Shown one piece after another: positions 10,608 to 22,511 of a stretch of 64,000 nt of DNA (position 1 is the first letter of the stretch; each line of letters starts with the position of its first letter). The notes under the pieces were generated by a model. It was given only the letters and a program-made list of their open reading frames with translations. It did no database searches and was not told where the DNA came from. Position numbers and translations under genes: made by a program. This stretch comes from Omphalotus guepiniiformis (taxonomy: Eukaryota > Basidiomycota > Agaricomycetes > Agaricales > Omphalotaceae). Location: the NCBI GenBank assembly GCA_028554645.1, contig JAQOOI010000049.1:124001-188000 (forward strand), given 5' to 3'.

Positions 10608-12543
10608 ATGTCGGAAGAAGCAAGGTCTACTACACCTAAACGTTGGGACGCAGCTACAAGCTCTTCAGATGAAAAACTCTCTCAGCATCAGCTAGATTCA
10701 ACACTAGGTCCCCCACTCCATGCATCTGATCGCCTCGAACAAAATGACTTTACAGATCAAGATATCTCTGCGGAGGCACTGCAAAAAATCCAACGCAGAA
10801 TAGGTTCGTTCTCTCATTCTATCACGGAGTGTTCTTTGCTCACCTCCCTCTAAGACTTGCGTATTTTACCGTGGCTCTGCATCACATATCTAGTTCTGAG
10901 AATCGATATCAATAACACAGCTAATGCAGCAATCATGAATATAGAACAAGGTCATGGCATTAAGAAACAGCTACATCTCTCAGCACAAGACTGGAACTGG
11001 GTTATTGCCTGCTTCTTCTACCCCTACGGATTCTTAGAGCCTATGTCGACGCTGTTAATCAAGGCAACAACGTATGTATTACGGTTTACTATTTCTGCAC
11101 ATAAGATACTGATCATTCTCGAACAGACCTAGTTTTTGGATAGGCCGAATCATGATTACTTGGGGGATTATTGTGTGCTGTATAGCCGCTGTTCAAAATT
11201 ACGGTGGTCTTATCACGACGAGAGTTTGTTCGTCCATTCATCTACTATCTTAACGCGCTCTAACGGGGAACGATGTTGTAGTGCTTGGAGCTGCAGAAGC
11301 AGGGTATTATCCTTGTGTAATTTATTACCTTGCCTTTTGGTTCAGGCCCGAAGAGCTGGCTTTGCGCGTAGCAGTGTTTTATTCTTTCGGGCAAATCAGC
11401 GGCTTCATCGGCGGCTTCATAGCATTTGCAGTATCCTTCGCAGACGGGCGTCTCGCTGGGTGGAGATGGCTCTTCATTGTCGGCATGTATTGTTCTACAC
11501 TTACTTTTATTTCAAAGAAGCTGACTTGGTAAGGTAGAGGGTATACCCGCGATTATAATGGGCTTCATGACTCTTTTCATCCTACCTGATTTCCCTCAAA
11601 CTGCCAAGTTTCTCACTGATCGGGAGAAGTTAATTGTCATTAATCGGCTTTCTAAGGACGCACCTACGAAGGATAGCAAGACATGGGACAAGTCGCAAAT
11701 TAGACGTTTATTCTTGGATCCATCATTCTGGACATTTTCGGCTGTCTGGTTCTGTCATACCGTAGGAGGGTTCGGTTTGTCATATGTTCTGCCTACTATT
11801 ATTTACCAACTAGGTGCTTTGGATCGTCTGATATTATTTTCTGCTTAGTTTCCTTACTGCTTTTGCTTCAGGGTTTACAACTACTGCACTATCGAATGTT
11901 TTGTCCATGCCTCCCTCCTTAGCCACGTTCATTTTACTGAACACACTCGGGTGGCTTGTCCAAAGGAAAGCTTGGAATCCGTATCGAGTATCCATCGGAT
12001 GTCAGTGCTACACATTGATTACCCGCTCGACATACTAACGCACCTAACTACTAGTGGAATGTACGGCCATCATCTGTGCCATACTGTTACTCACCGTCAA
12101 GGTACGCACAGCCGCAGAGTCAAACATCTATGTGTCTAAGTATCCAACACAATGTTTAGAATGTCGTCGTCCGTTACCTGGCGCTTTTGGTGTCCACAGC
12201 CACGGCAGGATCAGTATTTGCCATTCTATGGCCAAATCGCGTAAAGGCAGCTCATGGAACAACCGCATCTGGTTTAGCAATTGGGATAACCAACGCGGTC
12301 GCACAGTTCTCTGGCATACTCGGGCCGCAGATATTCTCAAGTGCGTTTCTAGTTCGTATCAGACTTTTGAGCTACTTTTAATATGGTTACTACTTAGCTA
12401 TCTATGGACCAACGTATCGAGTATCGTTCTCGGTCTGCGTAGGGCTTTTGGCAGGATCCGTGGTCTCAATCGCCTGGTCTGGGTGGCTGCTCGATGAGCT
12501 ATGGGAAAGGCGGGGTCGTGAAGAAACAAATGACAGAGCCTAG
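10608..12543 (+). CDS. MFS transporter, allantoate permease/anion:cation symporter type
   Basis: A multi-exon gene encoding roughly 500 aa with 12 predicted membrane segments. After a polar N-terminus (about 80 aa, ending in a KIQRRID helix) come LRILPWLCITYLV, a loop with NTANA (the family usually has D-R-x-N-x-G-N-A here, so the Arg and Gly are not conserved), FFYPYGFLEPMS, then LLGAAEAGYYPCVIYYLAFW, the characteristic AEAG motif of helix 4 in the Dal5/Tna1 family. The loop LPDFPQTAKFLTDREK precedes the second six-helix half. Members import organic anions such as allantoate, nicotinate, biotin or pantothenate; the substrate here cannot be told. The stop is at 12541 after a short charged tail. 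The gene converges on the DUF1365 gene with about 150 bp between stops. Confidence 0.85.
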
Positions 12544-12696
12544 CGCTCAGATTAAGGTGGATGTATGCGCATCACTTTCAACGCAAGTGTCCTAGATCGT
12601 CCAAATTTCGAGTACCAAACATACACTTGCGGTAGACAAACCCCCAATGCAACGCAGAAATACGAGTAAAAACACGAAAGCACCCCATTACATTTA

Positions 12697-14583
12697 CTAG
12701 TTATAGTCTCTCGTAGAGCCCAAATTCCGTATGCTGCCAAGTAAATCTCGCTTCGAGCCTACAAACCTCAGACCATTATAGTCTTTCCCTCCCGGTGTTC
12801 CATTACGCCTCAGAACCTCAGCAGCTCTAATCCATCCCTTCCATGGCTCGTCACCCTTGACAGGTCGTGCTCGCACCAAGGAAAACACGTACTCCTCAAA
12901 AGCAGAGAGTCCTAGCAGCGTCGCAATCACAACAGTTGACGTGATGGAGTTTCCCGTCGAATCTAATATATGCGTGGATGGCACGCTCAAGTTCGAGCCA
13001 ACGGTCGGAGCGTTCAACGATGGCGGGAGAGGAAGACATCGCAAGCGCTGTCGGAATGACAAGGTCGAAGATGGAGATACTCCTCCGGTGGTGGCACTCA
13101 GAACACGGAAAAATAGTGCTTCGTCCGAAACCACAAACAACCCCTCAGTTTTCGAACCTAATAGAAGTGCATGCTCCGCTGATGGCGAAAGCAGAATGAT
13201 CTCGAAGAATCTCGGCGCGAGATACGAGATCTTCAAAGTCGAACTGGAGCTACGTTCCTGCAAATTTGCAGGGGATGATGACGAAAATGTTCTCCGCGGA
13301 ATGGACGGATTAGCAGCTACAAGCTCGATGCTCACACCGAGTTGCTTGCTTCGGCGGTCCAAGAATGTTTCTAGCAAAGTTTGCGAATATTTTTCCAGTA
13401 TCCCAGGAGGCTGCCAACGCACCCCGCCGTCACCCGAGGACGGCCAATCTGGACTCTGGACACGGGTGTTACCGTCGTGAGGGAGACCCCAATTTTCGAC
13501 AGCAGGGTACGGTTCAGGTCGAATGAATACGTCCAGGCGTTTCTTGTAGTGTAGAATCCACGCAACATAAAGAATACGAGGAAGAGATAGAAATAGCGTG
13601 AATGGGTAGCGGAGGAAGGTGAAAACGAGGTTTGTAGTGGTCAGAGGAACTGACTTGGTCGGTCGTAGAATGGCAGTCAACTTCAATGGTCCGACAGCAG
13701 ATGGAGATGATTCTGACTCTGCAGAGGACGCGGGAGTATGCAAATGGACGCTGACGGTTGGAAGAGGTGGCGGAGGGTAATCTGGCGATTCAGGTGCGGG
13801 GGTAGGTGAATGTGAAGGTCTTTTGACAGATACAGTGTAGAATCCTGCTCGATCATTGAATGGAGATACATGGAAAGCGCGAGGGAATGTCCATTTGTGG
13901 TCGAAACTGTCGATGACAGCCGTCAGACTCTTACGAGCGAAGAAATTGTACTGACATACCTGGGCGACGAGCAAACATCCTCGCCTTTGCCAACTTCTAA
14001 GAAATATACATGGCTCTCGCCAAATGTATTATGCACCTTTCAAAAATGAACACTTGTGGTTGAACAAAGGGCCAAGACGTACCTCAAGAACAGTGACCCA
14101 AAGTATACCTCCTGGTTTGTAGCAGAAGTATACAGTCAAAGGATTGATACCCTCGAATCCCAGACAGCTAGGCATAGTCATCATCCACGCATCCTCGAGA
14201 TCCGTAGATTTATTCAGAAGTCCTCGTCGTCCTAACAAATCCACGAGCTTGTCACGGATCGAAGTACTTGATGTCCCCTCGGTAAGATATGGGTTTGGTC
14301 TGAGCCCGACTAGACGACCCCATAGACCTCCATACCCAAATATCAGCCCGTTCCCAAGATCCAACTGGTGAGATTCAAGCGCATTCAAAGACACGAGAAA
14401 CGCGACCGTTGAGTATGTGAACGCATGGGACGCTTCCAATGGCAGAAGCCTACTATGGGTGACTTGGTTGGTTAGAATGTATCCACGAGGGAAAATCGAA
14501 TATGCTGATGTTGAATATTTGAGTTTATAGATCCAACAAGTAAAAGAGACACAGGCGATAGCCGCAACGGCGCTTTGAAACAT
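12697..14583 (-). CDS. DUF1365-domain protein with long C-terminal extension
   Basis: Three exons on the minus strand. The N-terminus has a membrane or signal-like segment (VAAIACVSFTCWIYKL). The domain follows: RLLPLEASHAFTYSTVAFLV, a GINPLTVYFCYKPGG block, then VHNTFGESHVYFLEVG (assembled across an intron at about 14098-14049) and, after a second intron (about 13956-13904), HKWTFPRAFHVSPFNDRAG. These match the DUF1365 pattern, which in bacteria sits beside cyclopropane-fatty-acid synthase and amine-oxidase genes; its biochemical role is not established. The C-terminal third (about residues 320-560) is a fungus-type extension ending with EVLRRNGTPGGKDYNGLRFVGSKRDL split over low-similarity stretches. 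No enzyme motifs are visible there. Confidence 0.75.
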
Positions 14584-14985
14584 AGGGAGAGGTGAAATTG
14601 AATTTGTTGAATTTGATGACAGTGCAAGCAGTCACGCTAACTTCACGTGTCTTCAGAAATCTGCTGACTCTTAGACGCTTGCACGAGTAGACTGGAGTCT
14701 GAGCGTCAGATATACCGACATTCAGCTACGTATCCCACACCCATACTAGAATCGACGACTGGATATATTTACCTCACACACCTCCGGTTCAGGTGCATCC
14801 ACCTCGGACGTGGGATTGACCGCCGGGACTACCAGTTGCGGACATTCTCGAGTTACATAACTTTCTAGGTCCGTCGATTCACTCTTTCAGAGTTTTTAAA
14901 GTATTGCATTCAAGGCTACCAGGGGTCGTGTCCAAGCACTACCTGCAAACCTAGCCCTTGTCCATCCAACTCATGAATCACGTTC

Positions 14986-15825
14986 TTACATGAAGTCTGT
15001 ATAGCGAAGCGGAATTCATCAGCGACATCCGACTCTACGAATCTGAGCAAACAACATACCGCTTTCGCTGCGGGACGTCTTCTTGCTGGCAGTGTGGCTA
15101 GAGGTCTTGCCAGAGGTCTTGCCAGAGGTCTTGCCGGCGGTCGTGCCAGAGGTCTTTCGCGTCGCAGAGGTGGTAGAAGTGTTGGAAGGAGTGCAGTCCT
15201 TGCCACTTGTACCACGAGCACACATATTCTGCGTACCAGCGTCGGTCTTGGCTTTTACCGCAGCAGCCCATTCGTTGTGATAATTCACAAACTTTTGAGC
15301 ATCAGCCTGTGAGAGATAACCTGCAACTCCCAAGCGTCGTGCGGTCTCTACAGCAAAGTCGAAACAGTTGTTGAAGTCCCCACTATTGATATCGGCTTTA
15401 GAGGCTGGCAGAACACCTTTCGCAATCTCCTGAACTGCAGCGATGAGCTGTTCATTATTCGTTTCATGATTCGCTGCAATCAAAGGAGCTGTCACAGCAG
15501 CTTGATTTTCCTTAACTGTACGCGGCTTTGCATCGGAGTAGACCAAGCACCTTTCTTCTGAGTCAATTAGATGCTCCAATGTCGTCGAGGTAGTAGACTC
15601 AGTAGCGTCCTGGGGGAGAAGGACAAGAGCGAAATGCCACTTTGTCGTTCCCTTTTGCGTCTCGCGAAGAACAAGGTTCAGATCAGTTGCTGTGAAAAAG
15701 CATCAGTCAACGATTATCTAGAGGCAAAACAACCACGGACCTCGGCGATGAAGAGGACTGGCAACAGCAATTGAGAAAAACACGGCCAGCAGAGCAAGCA
15801 GGGTGGTGGGTTTTATGAAGAGCAT
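14986..15825 (-). CDS. Small secreted protein, paralogue of the gene at 162-972
   Basis: Exons 15825-15741, 15689-15060 and 14996-14986 give exactly 241 aa. The signal peptide (LLALLAVFFSIAVASP, then a HRR dibasic site), the GDFNNC-FAVETARRLGVAGYLSQADAQKFVNY core and the paired Cys region match the gene at 162. The tail differs: a Thr/Ser/Lys-rich run near 15090-15190 contains a near-perfect four-residue repeat (about GKTS, four times), a small in-frame expansion. The last exon is only 11 nt and is predicted by analogy with the paralogue; an alternative is reading on to a stop near 15019. The gene is divergently flanked upstream by a 270-bp tandem duplication that may include its promoter. 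Function unknown; secretion is predicted. Confidence 0.8.
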
Positions 15826-16130
15826 CTGTCGAAAAGTTTAGGTGAAGCTACATCACGAGAGTATTTACCAAGTAACTGACGATTCAATGGATCCTAGTAT
15901 GGGCAGCATGACTGTTAGCGTCAGATCATACCACGAAATCCGGTATGTACGCACTTGAAAGGTTTAGAAATGAACGAAGTGAACAGAGGTTGTGCAAAGT
16001 GGTAGATGACTAGACAAGTCAGATTATTGAGCATCCCGGGGAAAGAGAACGCAATCGAATGAACTGACCGGCCAGCGTAAGGAACAGCTCCTTCATAAGT
16101 CAAGCCTTTATATCTCGACCTGGTCTTGCA

Positions 16131-16670
16131 AGCGCCTAGCTTACAATCGCTGCTGACACTACGGACGATTATTATTGGCCTAATTGACGTATCTATCGGT
16201 CATGACAGTTGAAGTCCGAGTCGTAAAATTAGCCCAAATGAACCCTGTATTCAATGACTGTGATCCGGTGTTGATCTAGTCGTGCTCATTCTTGTGAAGG
16301 AGGGGTGAGTTCGCTTGTACGCCAGTGAGATGAAACAAAAAATGTACACTTACACGGTAGCTAGAACGGACTGAGCTGAAAGGCTTGCCAGAATCGTTTG
16401 AGCGCCTAGCTTACAATCGCTGCTGACACTACGGACCATTACAGTTGGCCTAATTGACGTAGCTATCGGCCTTGACAGTTGAAGTCCGAGTCGTAAAATT
16501 AGCCCAACTAAAACCTGTATTCAATGACTGTGATCCGGTGTTGATCTAGTCGTGCTCATTCTTGTGAAGGAGGGGTGAGTTCGCTTGTACGCCAGTGAGA
16601 TGAAACAAAGAATGTACACTTACACGGTAGCTAGAACGGACTGAGCTGAAAGACTTGCGAGGATCGTTTG
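16131..16670. repeat. 270-bp tandem direct repeat, two units
   Basis: Units 16131-16400 and 16401-16670 are abutting copies beginning AGCGCCTAGCTTACAATCGC and ending in a GAATCGTTTG/GGATCGTTTG block. They differ at only a handful of positions (for example in the CGGACGATTATTATTGG versus CGGACCATTACAGTTGG segment). No long open frame or transposon end is visible in the unit. It lies about 300 bp upstream of the secreted-protein gene starting at 15825, so it may duplicate regulatory DNA. Confidence 0.9.
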
Positions 16671-17585
16671 CGAATTCCAATTTTAGGAACGTGAATCTGA
16701 TGTGCATTGTAATGGAGTCACGCTTTACACGCCCCAGTCATCCGTGCATGCGAAGTGCCAAACAATATGCGAGTAAGCTGCTAACACAAGTTGTAGCATT
16801 GCGATAATAATTCTAAAAACAATTCACCTAAATCATCCGATTGTGAAATGTGCAGCACACCCTCACCGTTATGGAGACTCTTGAAGAGCAACCCAACCAG
16901 CGTCTTTCTCCCTCGGAAACATCATACCCTCTACCACCGAGGAGAGATGTTTCATCCGATGTGAGATATATGCCCGACTCGGACCATCGCAAAAAGCATC
17001 TTCGAACTAGCGAGCGGAAAGGTTCGGAGAACTGAGACAGTCTACCTGCGTTCCGAGTCTATGTAGATTTCTTCAGGAATGACAATTCTCTTCCTAATGG
17101 TTTGCTCCGCTGCTGTCATCGAGTTGAGGGAGGTAGAGAGAGAGGACATTTCCGAGTCGGATGTGGTCGGTGAATCTAGCACAAAAACAGCGTCTTCCGA
17201 ATATAAATCCCTGTCCCGAAAGCTCAGGCATGCTTCCTAGCTCCTGGGCGAGTAACGCTACGGATAATTCGTCCTGGGCTCTCCTGCAATGGATAGGAAG
17301 CCGTGCAAAGAACGTGCATTCAGTATTCAGTAGGAAATGTTAATTGCGCACTCACCGAAACTTTTACGAAGGCGCTTGTCATGTGACCGTGCACACCTGA
17401 GCAGTGAGACAGACTGAGATGCATACATTGGGCACACGGGATTCTCTTTAGACAACCAATGCTTCGTGGGTGCTCTAGTGCTTCCTGCCGGGCATCTTCT
17501 GATGTTGACTTGAAGCAGACTACAACTCGGACAGTGCTTTCCTTGAAGATCTTGTTTTTGGTCTAGAAGAATGTCAGTCATCTCC
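16671..17585. other. Intergenic, nothing recognised
   Basis: No convincing gene. Short open frames (for example 16850-17035 on plus and 17327-17638 on minus) have no starts, composition or motifs that support coding. Confidence 0.5.
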
Positions 17586-19129
17586 AATCCTCTAACCGTT
17601 AGCGGATATTCACTGAATGGAATGCTACAGATATACATGAAAATGTTGATTTAAGGAATCAGAAGCAATCGCAGAAGTATCAAAGGAATCTCTTGTCAAA
17701 GTCTCCTATCCAAAAACTTCCACCGGAGATTCTACTGCAAATGTACACTGAAGTATGCAAAGATCCTGCACGTTATGTCCGCTTTCTTCCAACCGAAAGA
17801 TGATCTTGTAGTATCTGCTTCCATGGATCAAACCGTGCGCGTCTGGAATCATTAACGGAAATCCCGTGATGCCTGCAGCTATCCTTTCGGGGACGTGCAA
17901 TTTCTGGCGGATGCTCGCTCTCTCTCACTCTCGCATCTGGGCCTCTTTCCACCTCTATGTGGGGATTAACTCGCCTCGCTGGCTCGCTGTGACTCGAAAC
18001 GTGCTACATCTTTACCTGTGCAGGTCTAGAAATGAACCTCTGACAATAGAAATCGATGATGATTTTTACTATCTTCACGACTCGGACCAGTCGCCCACGC
18101 ATCAAGCTGATGTCGACATCATACAGGTAATGTTTCTCATGCTTGCAGATGAATCCCATCGATGGTATCGCATCCGCTTAACGATAGACCTACCCCTAAT
18201 GATACACATTTCGAGCATGCTGCCTCAGGCATTCCCTGCTCTACAGTCCCTATACATCGAGCATCGTTTTGCAAGTGATCTTGAAGATTGCACGATGCTA
18301 AGCGAAAGTCTGCATGTATTCAAGAATTCCCCGAAATTGCAGGCCGTGAACTTACCCCATTTTCCGACACTATATCAACTGCCCTATGGTCAGTTGACTA
18401 GCCTTGTGTTATCAACGAGTGTCTCTCTGGATGATCTGAGTCTGCTGAACCATTGGACATCATTGGAAAGTTTAACATCTCAATGCTTTTATTCAGAACA
18501 TTCCAAAAGGAGTCTTAATTTCTTATTGACATCCCTCACAAACCTTGATGTTTCTTACCCCCCTTCCTCACATCTGCGGTGCTTTATATCTGCCTTCTTT
18601 TTTTTCTCTTCATTACCCAAGAGTTGATGGCTCGCCCGACCCTTGGAATGACACTGAGTACGGGATCTTTTTCGCCATGCTTTCCCAGTGCTCTCAATCC
18701 CTCCGAATTCTCTCCCTCACGGCCGTCGACGTCAGGTCGGATAGCATGAGGTGATTCAAGGATATCCTGGCAGCTCTTCCCTGTCTCGAGCATCTCTTAG
18801 TAGATGTTGAACATTACGGGAAACGCTCGTTCGACGGCTATGCATGGATGTCTGTGTTGACTTGCGAAAATCTCTTGGTACCGAGACTGACATAGTTCGA
18901 TTTAGCGGGACACTTTGAATCCCGGTTTTACGAAGTATTAGAAGATTTTGCTGATTCGATTTTAAAGCAAATAGCGGGATTGGTAGAGAGGCGGCGCCTT
19001 GACTCTCCTGATGTAGTGGATGGGCAGATGAGCTGCCTGAGAAAAATCAATCTCTGTTGGTTTTTACCGGGCAGTGGGTTTCTTCCCAAGTCGATCAGTC
19101 GCAGTTTGGTAGCAGTAAAGGGACTATAA
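17586..19129 (+). pseudogene. Degenerate F-box/LRR-type gene
   Basis: The N-terminal coiled linker and F-box read QKYQRNLLSKSPIQKLPPEI, then LLQMYTEVCKDPA up to about 17768. The frame is lost there and resumes as ILSGTCNFWRMLALSHSRIW, the usual end of an agaricomycete F-box. LRR-like text follows (FPALQSLYIEHRF, LTSLVLSTSVSLDDL). Breaks: an 81-bp foreign insert at 17769-17849 with a stop, a frameshift around 18570-18600 in a T-run, a TGA at about 18751 and a TAG near 18892. The C-terminal exon is still readable to TAA at 19129 (YEVLEDFADSILKQIAGLVE). Such proteins normally bind Skp1 and choose substrates for SCF ubiquitin ligases; this copy cannot make a full product. Confidence 0.75.
17769..17849 (+). 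other. Coatomer-alpha-like WD40 scrap inside the F-box pseudogene
   Basis: One frame reads HVMSAFFQP followed by KDDLVVSASMDQTVRVW and then a stop at 17852. This is very close to one specific blade of the alpha-COP WD40 propeller. It interrupts the F-box text exactly between two parts that would otherwise join. It is too short to be a gene; it looks like filler DNA captured at a break. Confidence 0.65.
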
Positions 19130-19421
19130 CAGGATGGTGTCTGTGTATCTGTATCTGCTGATATTGAAGACAAGTGTACTTAGGCTAGTTGGAGTAGGAG
19201 TGTTTTAATCATCAAAAGGGCCTTCCATCCCTCAAATGACCTTAGAACACTGTACGTACTCAAAAAGCCGAGGTTCAACAAAAGTGAGGCTTAGTGTGGT
19301 ATGTGGGCAAAGCGTAAGTACGCTTTGACCTTCAACGTCTGTAGCACAATAACATTATAAAGTAGATAAAAACACAAGACTTCATAAGTACATGAATATT
19401 CAAGGTCTCTTTACCATAAAT

Positions 19422-20976
19422 TCAGACATCCATCGGAAGCACCATCAGTCTACCTTTCCCGTTTTTACCTGGCATAGTAGACAGTTCCAATTCACTGTCG
19501 ACAGGTTCTGCCGATATAAAAGTACTGATTGACCTTGTTTCATGATGTGAAAAGGCAGAAATGTTTCGCTTGTACGGTGGTATCCGTAGCCAGGACATCC
19601 AAACCTGAAAGAGATCCTGTAGTGTTCAACAGGACAGTGAGTATGTAAGTGCTATGTGGAATCGTGCCGAGAAGCTAACCTTTTGTAATCCGAATAAGAA
19701 AACGAATGAGACTGGGGCTGGATAAGATGTCAGCTACTTCAAGCAAAGAATACAGACAAAAAATATACGTACGGAGCGATTCCAGAATATTAGCTATAGC
19801 TTCATTCGCACCACCTGTCAACGAGACGAGACTAGCGCTATATAACATGGTATTCAATCGTGAAGGAAGTGAGTTTCGGGTATAGGTGTGAGTACTCACG
19901 CAACACCGACGATACCAAACAGAGTGAACACGGCGAGACGAATAATAGTCGTCAACGCCGTGGGGCCAGTCGGAGAAATGCGCCATTCCCGGTATACGTA
20001 TACAGTTATAAATATCTCCATAATGACAGTCGGAACCATAACAGTTGTGCAGAATATCGCGGACACCATTTTGCTGTGAAGTTCAAGGAATCGCACAAGT
20101 GGTCAGAAAGCCTTCAAATGAACTAATTACAAACTTACAGAGCGGGGTTGCTAAGACCACAAAACATCCCAGAACTTGTAAGGACCACTTTCTCGGGATA
20201 TTCTATCCCGTACTGTACATCTATGGTTAGTTGGGCCATCACTCAGTTTAGATACCAATCACTGACTAAGAAAGCCCCAATGAATTCTATCAGGGGAGCG
20301 ACATATGGAATGATGATCAACTACAGTATCAAAACTCAGTGATGCAGATCAGAATTCAGGATGCAGAGGTACACGTACAGCGATATTGCGGGCCAAGATT
20401 GTCCTCTTAGGATGCCCTGAAGTGCGTGGATGAATACTTAGCCACAACTATTCGTATTGTGGAGGAATATCAGCACTAAAGCCAAATACGAGTAGGAACA
20501 GCGCACCTGAATAGCGAGCGCAAGAGTTGTTCCTGCTGTCCTTCGCAATGCCTCAGAACATATCCTGGCATGAAAAAAGCATCACGTACAGGGAAGGAAC
20601 AGCAGTGACGGCGGCGGCTTGAACTAGACAAATCCCGGGCACAGGTTCTACTTTGAACAGCTGGCCAGTCGTGAACCTATGAAGATGGGTTGAACAAGAT
20701 ACATCACGAGCGTGAGGCCTCCCAACGCACAGGAAAGCGAACGTGAAACAGGCAATTATCCAGCTCAAATTGAGATTGATCCAGGTGGTCAAACGGTCGA
20801 CATATTGTGACGCTAGGACTGTCGATATGATTATGGACGAGCATATCCAAGAGAATGTATGCATGACAATAAAGAGAGTAATGAGAGGACCTGACGGTCC
20901 CTCCTGAGTGCCTGAAAGCTACGGTTAGTTCAGGTAAAATGTGAGGACTGAAGCCTTGGTACTGACCGGTTGTCAT
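19422..20976 (-). CDS. Seven-TM orphan membrane protein of agaricomycete type
   Basis: A multi-exon minus-strand gene. A first exon of only about 10 nt (MTT plus one base) splices to GPSGPLITLFIVMHTFSWIC, then hydrophobic segments at about SIIISTVLA, LNLSWIIACFTFAFL, GICLVQAAAVTAVPSL, ISLIIIPYVAPLIEFIG, KMVSAIFCTTVMVPTVIMEI and TTIIRLAVFTLFGIVGV. The C-terminal exon (VWMSWLRIPPYKRNISAFS) is a cytoplasmic tail rich in Ser. The 'CLVQAA' helix and the Gly-Leu-Ser-Asn-Pro loop (MFCGLSNPA) are typical of a large family of mushroom 7-TM proteins that resemble G-protein-coupled receptors but have no known ligand. The small 38-nt exon at about 19680-19717 is needed to keep the frame. Ligand and partner unknown. 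Confidence 0.7.
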
Positions 20977-21417
20977 ATACTAGTTGAAACGGAAAGAGGG
21001 GCAAGAAGGACTAGCAATCAATGCTAATCACTTTTACTTGAAATTGCATGAGAGGCCCACAGAGGCGACTCGGGTGGGAGTTAGAAGCAAAATAGAATAT
21101 GTATGTACGTTTCAAAGTACGTACCTTGGGCACCCTGGTAACCTTTGATTCATCAAGCGCTGAGCGCTGAGCGCCACTTGCTCTTGCAAACCCGTGGATC
21201 CGTTCAACTATTTCGAAACCGGATTCCGAGTTAAGTTCCAGTAAGACCGACCATGACCATGCGTGGGAACAGTCACTGTAAGTAAACTATGTAAACGACC
21301 ACAAACACCAACTTTGCTTTCCAGTTTCCCATCGAGCTGGTCTCGTCCATATTCTTGAGTTTGCTGGTCAAGCTCGTTTTTTTCTTTCTTTTGGCTCCCA
21401 AGATATTCCTATCGATC

Positions 21418-22511
21418 ATGGTCAACTTGACGCTTCTGTTTCCTGCAGCAATATTTGGCTTGTCCCTTTTCGCAACTGCTTATGCTACTCCGGTTTTTGG
21501 GTCTAGTAAGACAAAAAGCGGCACTTCTGCTCCTGCTAAACCACTTCCGACGATTTCCCCTTCTTTGGCGAACTTGGGCCCAACGCAAAAGGTGTTACTC
21601 TATCACGTATATTACAGCGAAAAAGAATTGTATGCTATGTATCGCAAAGTCCAGTCTCCTGCCGACGTAAAAAGTGATGACGGCCCGTATGACGGCCCGT
21701 ATGACATGTTCTCGATTAAAGGTTGGGACATCCATGTTATCTCACAAACTAATCATACCATGTCTTCTCTTTGATTCGTAGAGGAAGCGCTCTACTGGGG
21801 TAACAAGTATGCATTGGGGCCGGGACAAAAGCATCAATTTTTGCTTGCCACAATCGAGTTTACTGCTAGTAAGATGTGTCCGGTACAGACGTCAGTAGAA
21901 GTTTCCCTCGTGCTTATAACGACCTGACGCGTTTGGCATGTACAGATTCCCTTCCGCCGATGCAAATTGGGTGAACGTATGTATCTGATACTTTGCCAAT
22001 TTATAGCAGCAAGACGCTGACATCAACTCTTCAAGTATGCAATGAATGGTAATCCTCCAACTCCTCCAACTCCTCAGTCTGCTGCTGCACAACCTGCGCC
22101 TCAACCTGCAATTATTGAGGGACCATTTGCGGTCGAAACCAGCATCAGTAAGTACACTACGTTGCCCCGAATTGTAACTTAATTCCTGACATTTGTTGCA
22201 ACTATTACAGCCTTAACCAGCAAGTTCATTGTCGTCCCACATTCTGATCTGATTATTGACGCTCTGTCACAGACTTTTTCAAGCGCCCCCCAGCACCACA
22301 GCAGCAAAAAAGTGTGTTTAACGACCAGCCCTTATGGAAGTACTCCATCGTGGATAAGGCATGCATCGATCGACTCAGAATCGTAAAAATGGAACGTTTT
22401 CACAGCGACCTAACCTGGAGTACTAAATGGAATCGGGTTCCTGGCTATTTCCGCAATGCGGCGCCAGATTGGCATACTTATTGTCCCCGCTGCACACTCT
22501 TGCCAGGGTAA
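21418..22511 (+). CDS. Orphan secreted protein
   Basis: The ATG at 21418 begins a strong signal peptide (LTLLFPAAIFGLSLFATAYA) followed by a Ser/Thr/Pro linker. About five exons follow, with introns near 21718-21780, 21897-21945, 21976-22034 and 22150-22270. Visible blocks are KVLLYHVYYSEKELYAMYRK, a direct DDGPYDGPYD repeat, EEALYWGNKYALGPGQKHQF and LLATIEFTASKMCP, then a Pro/Gln-rich spacer (PPTPPTPQSAAAQPAPQP) and a C-terminus with WKYSIVDKACIDRL. The general shape (a Tyr/His-rich first strand, then a WG...LA element and a beta-rich body) recalls small secreted fungal proteins with enzyme-like folds, but I cannot name a family and see no certain catalytic residues. Confidence 0.6.

Noticed and set aside
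12857..13480. Plus-strand frame of 207 aa opposite the DUF1365 gene
   Set aside because: No motif or start context; the minus strand holds the conserved domain.
17327..17638. Minus-strand frame of 103 aa before the F-box pseudogene
   Set aside because: Overlaps the F-box reading region's 5' side and has no motif.
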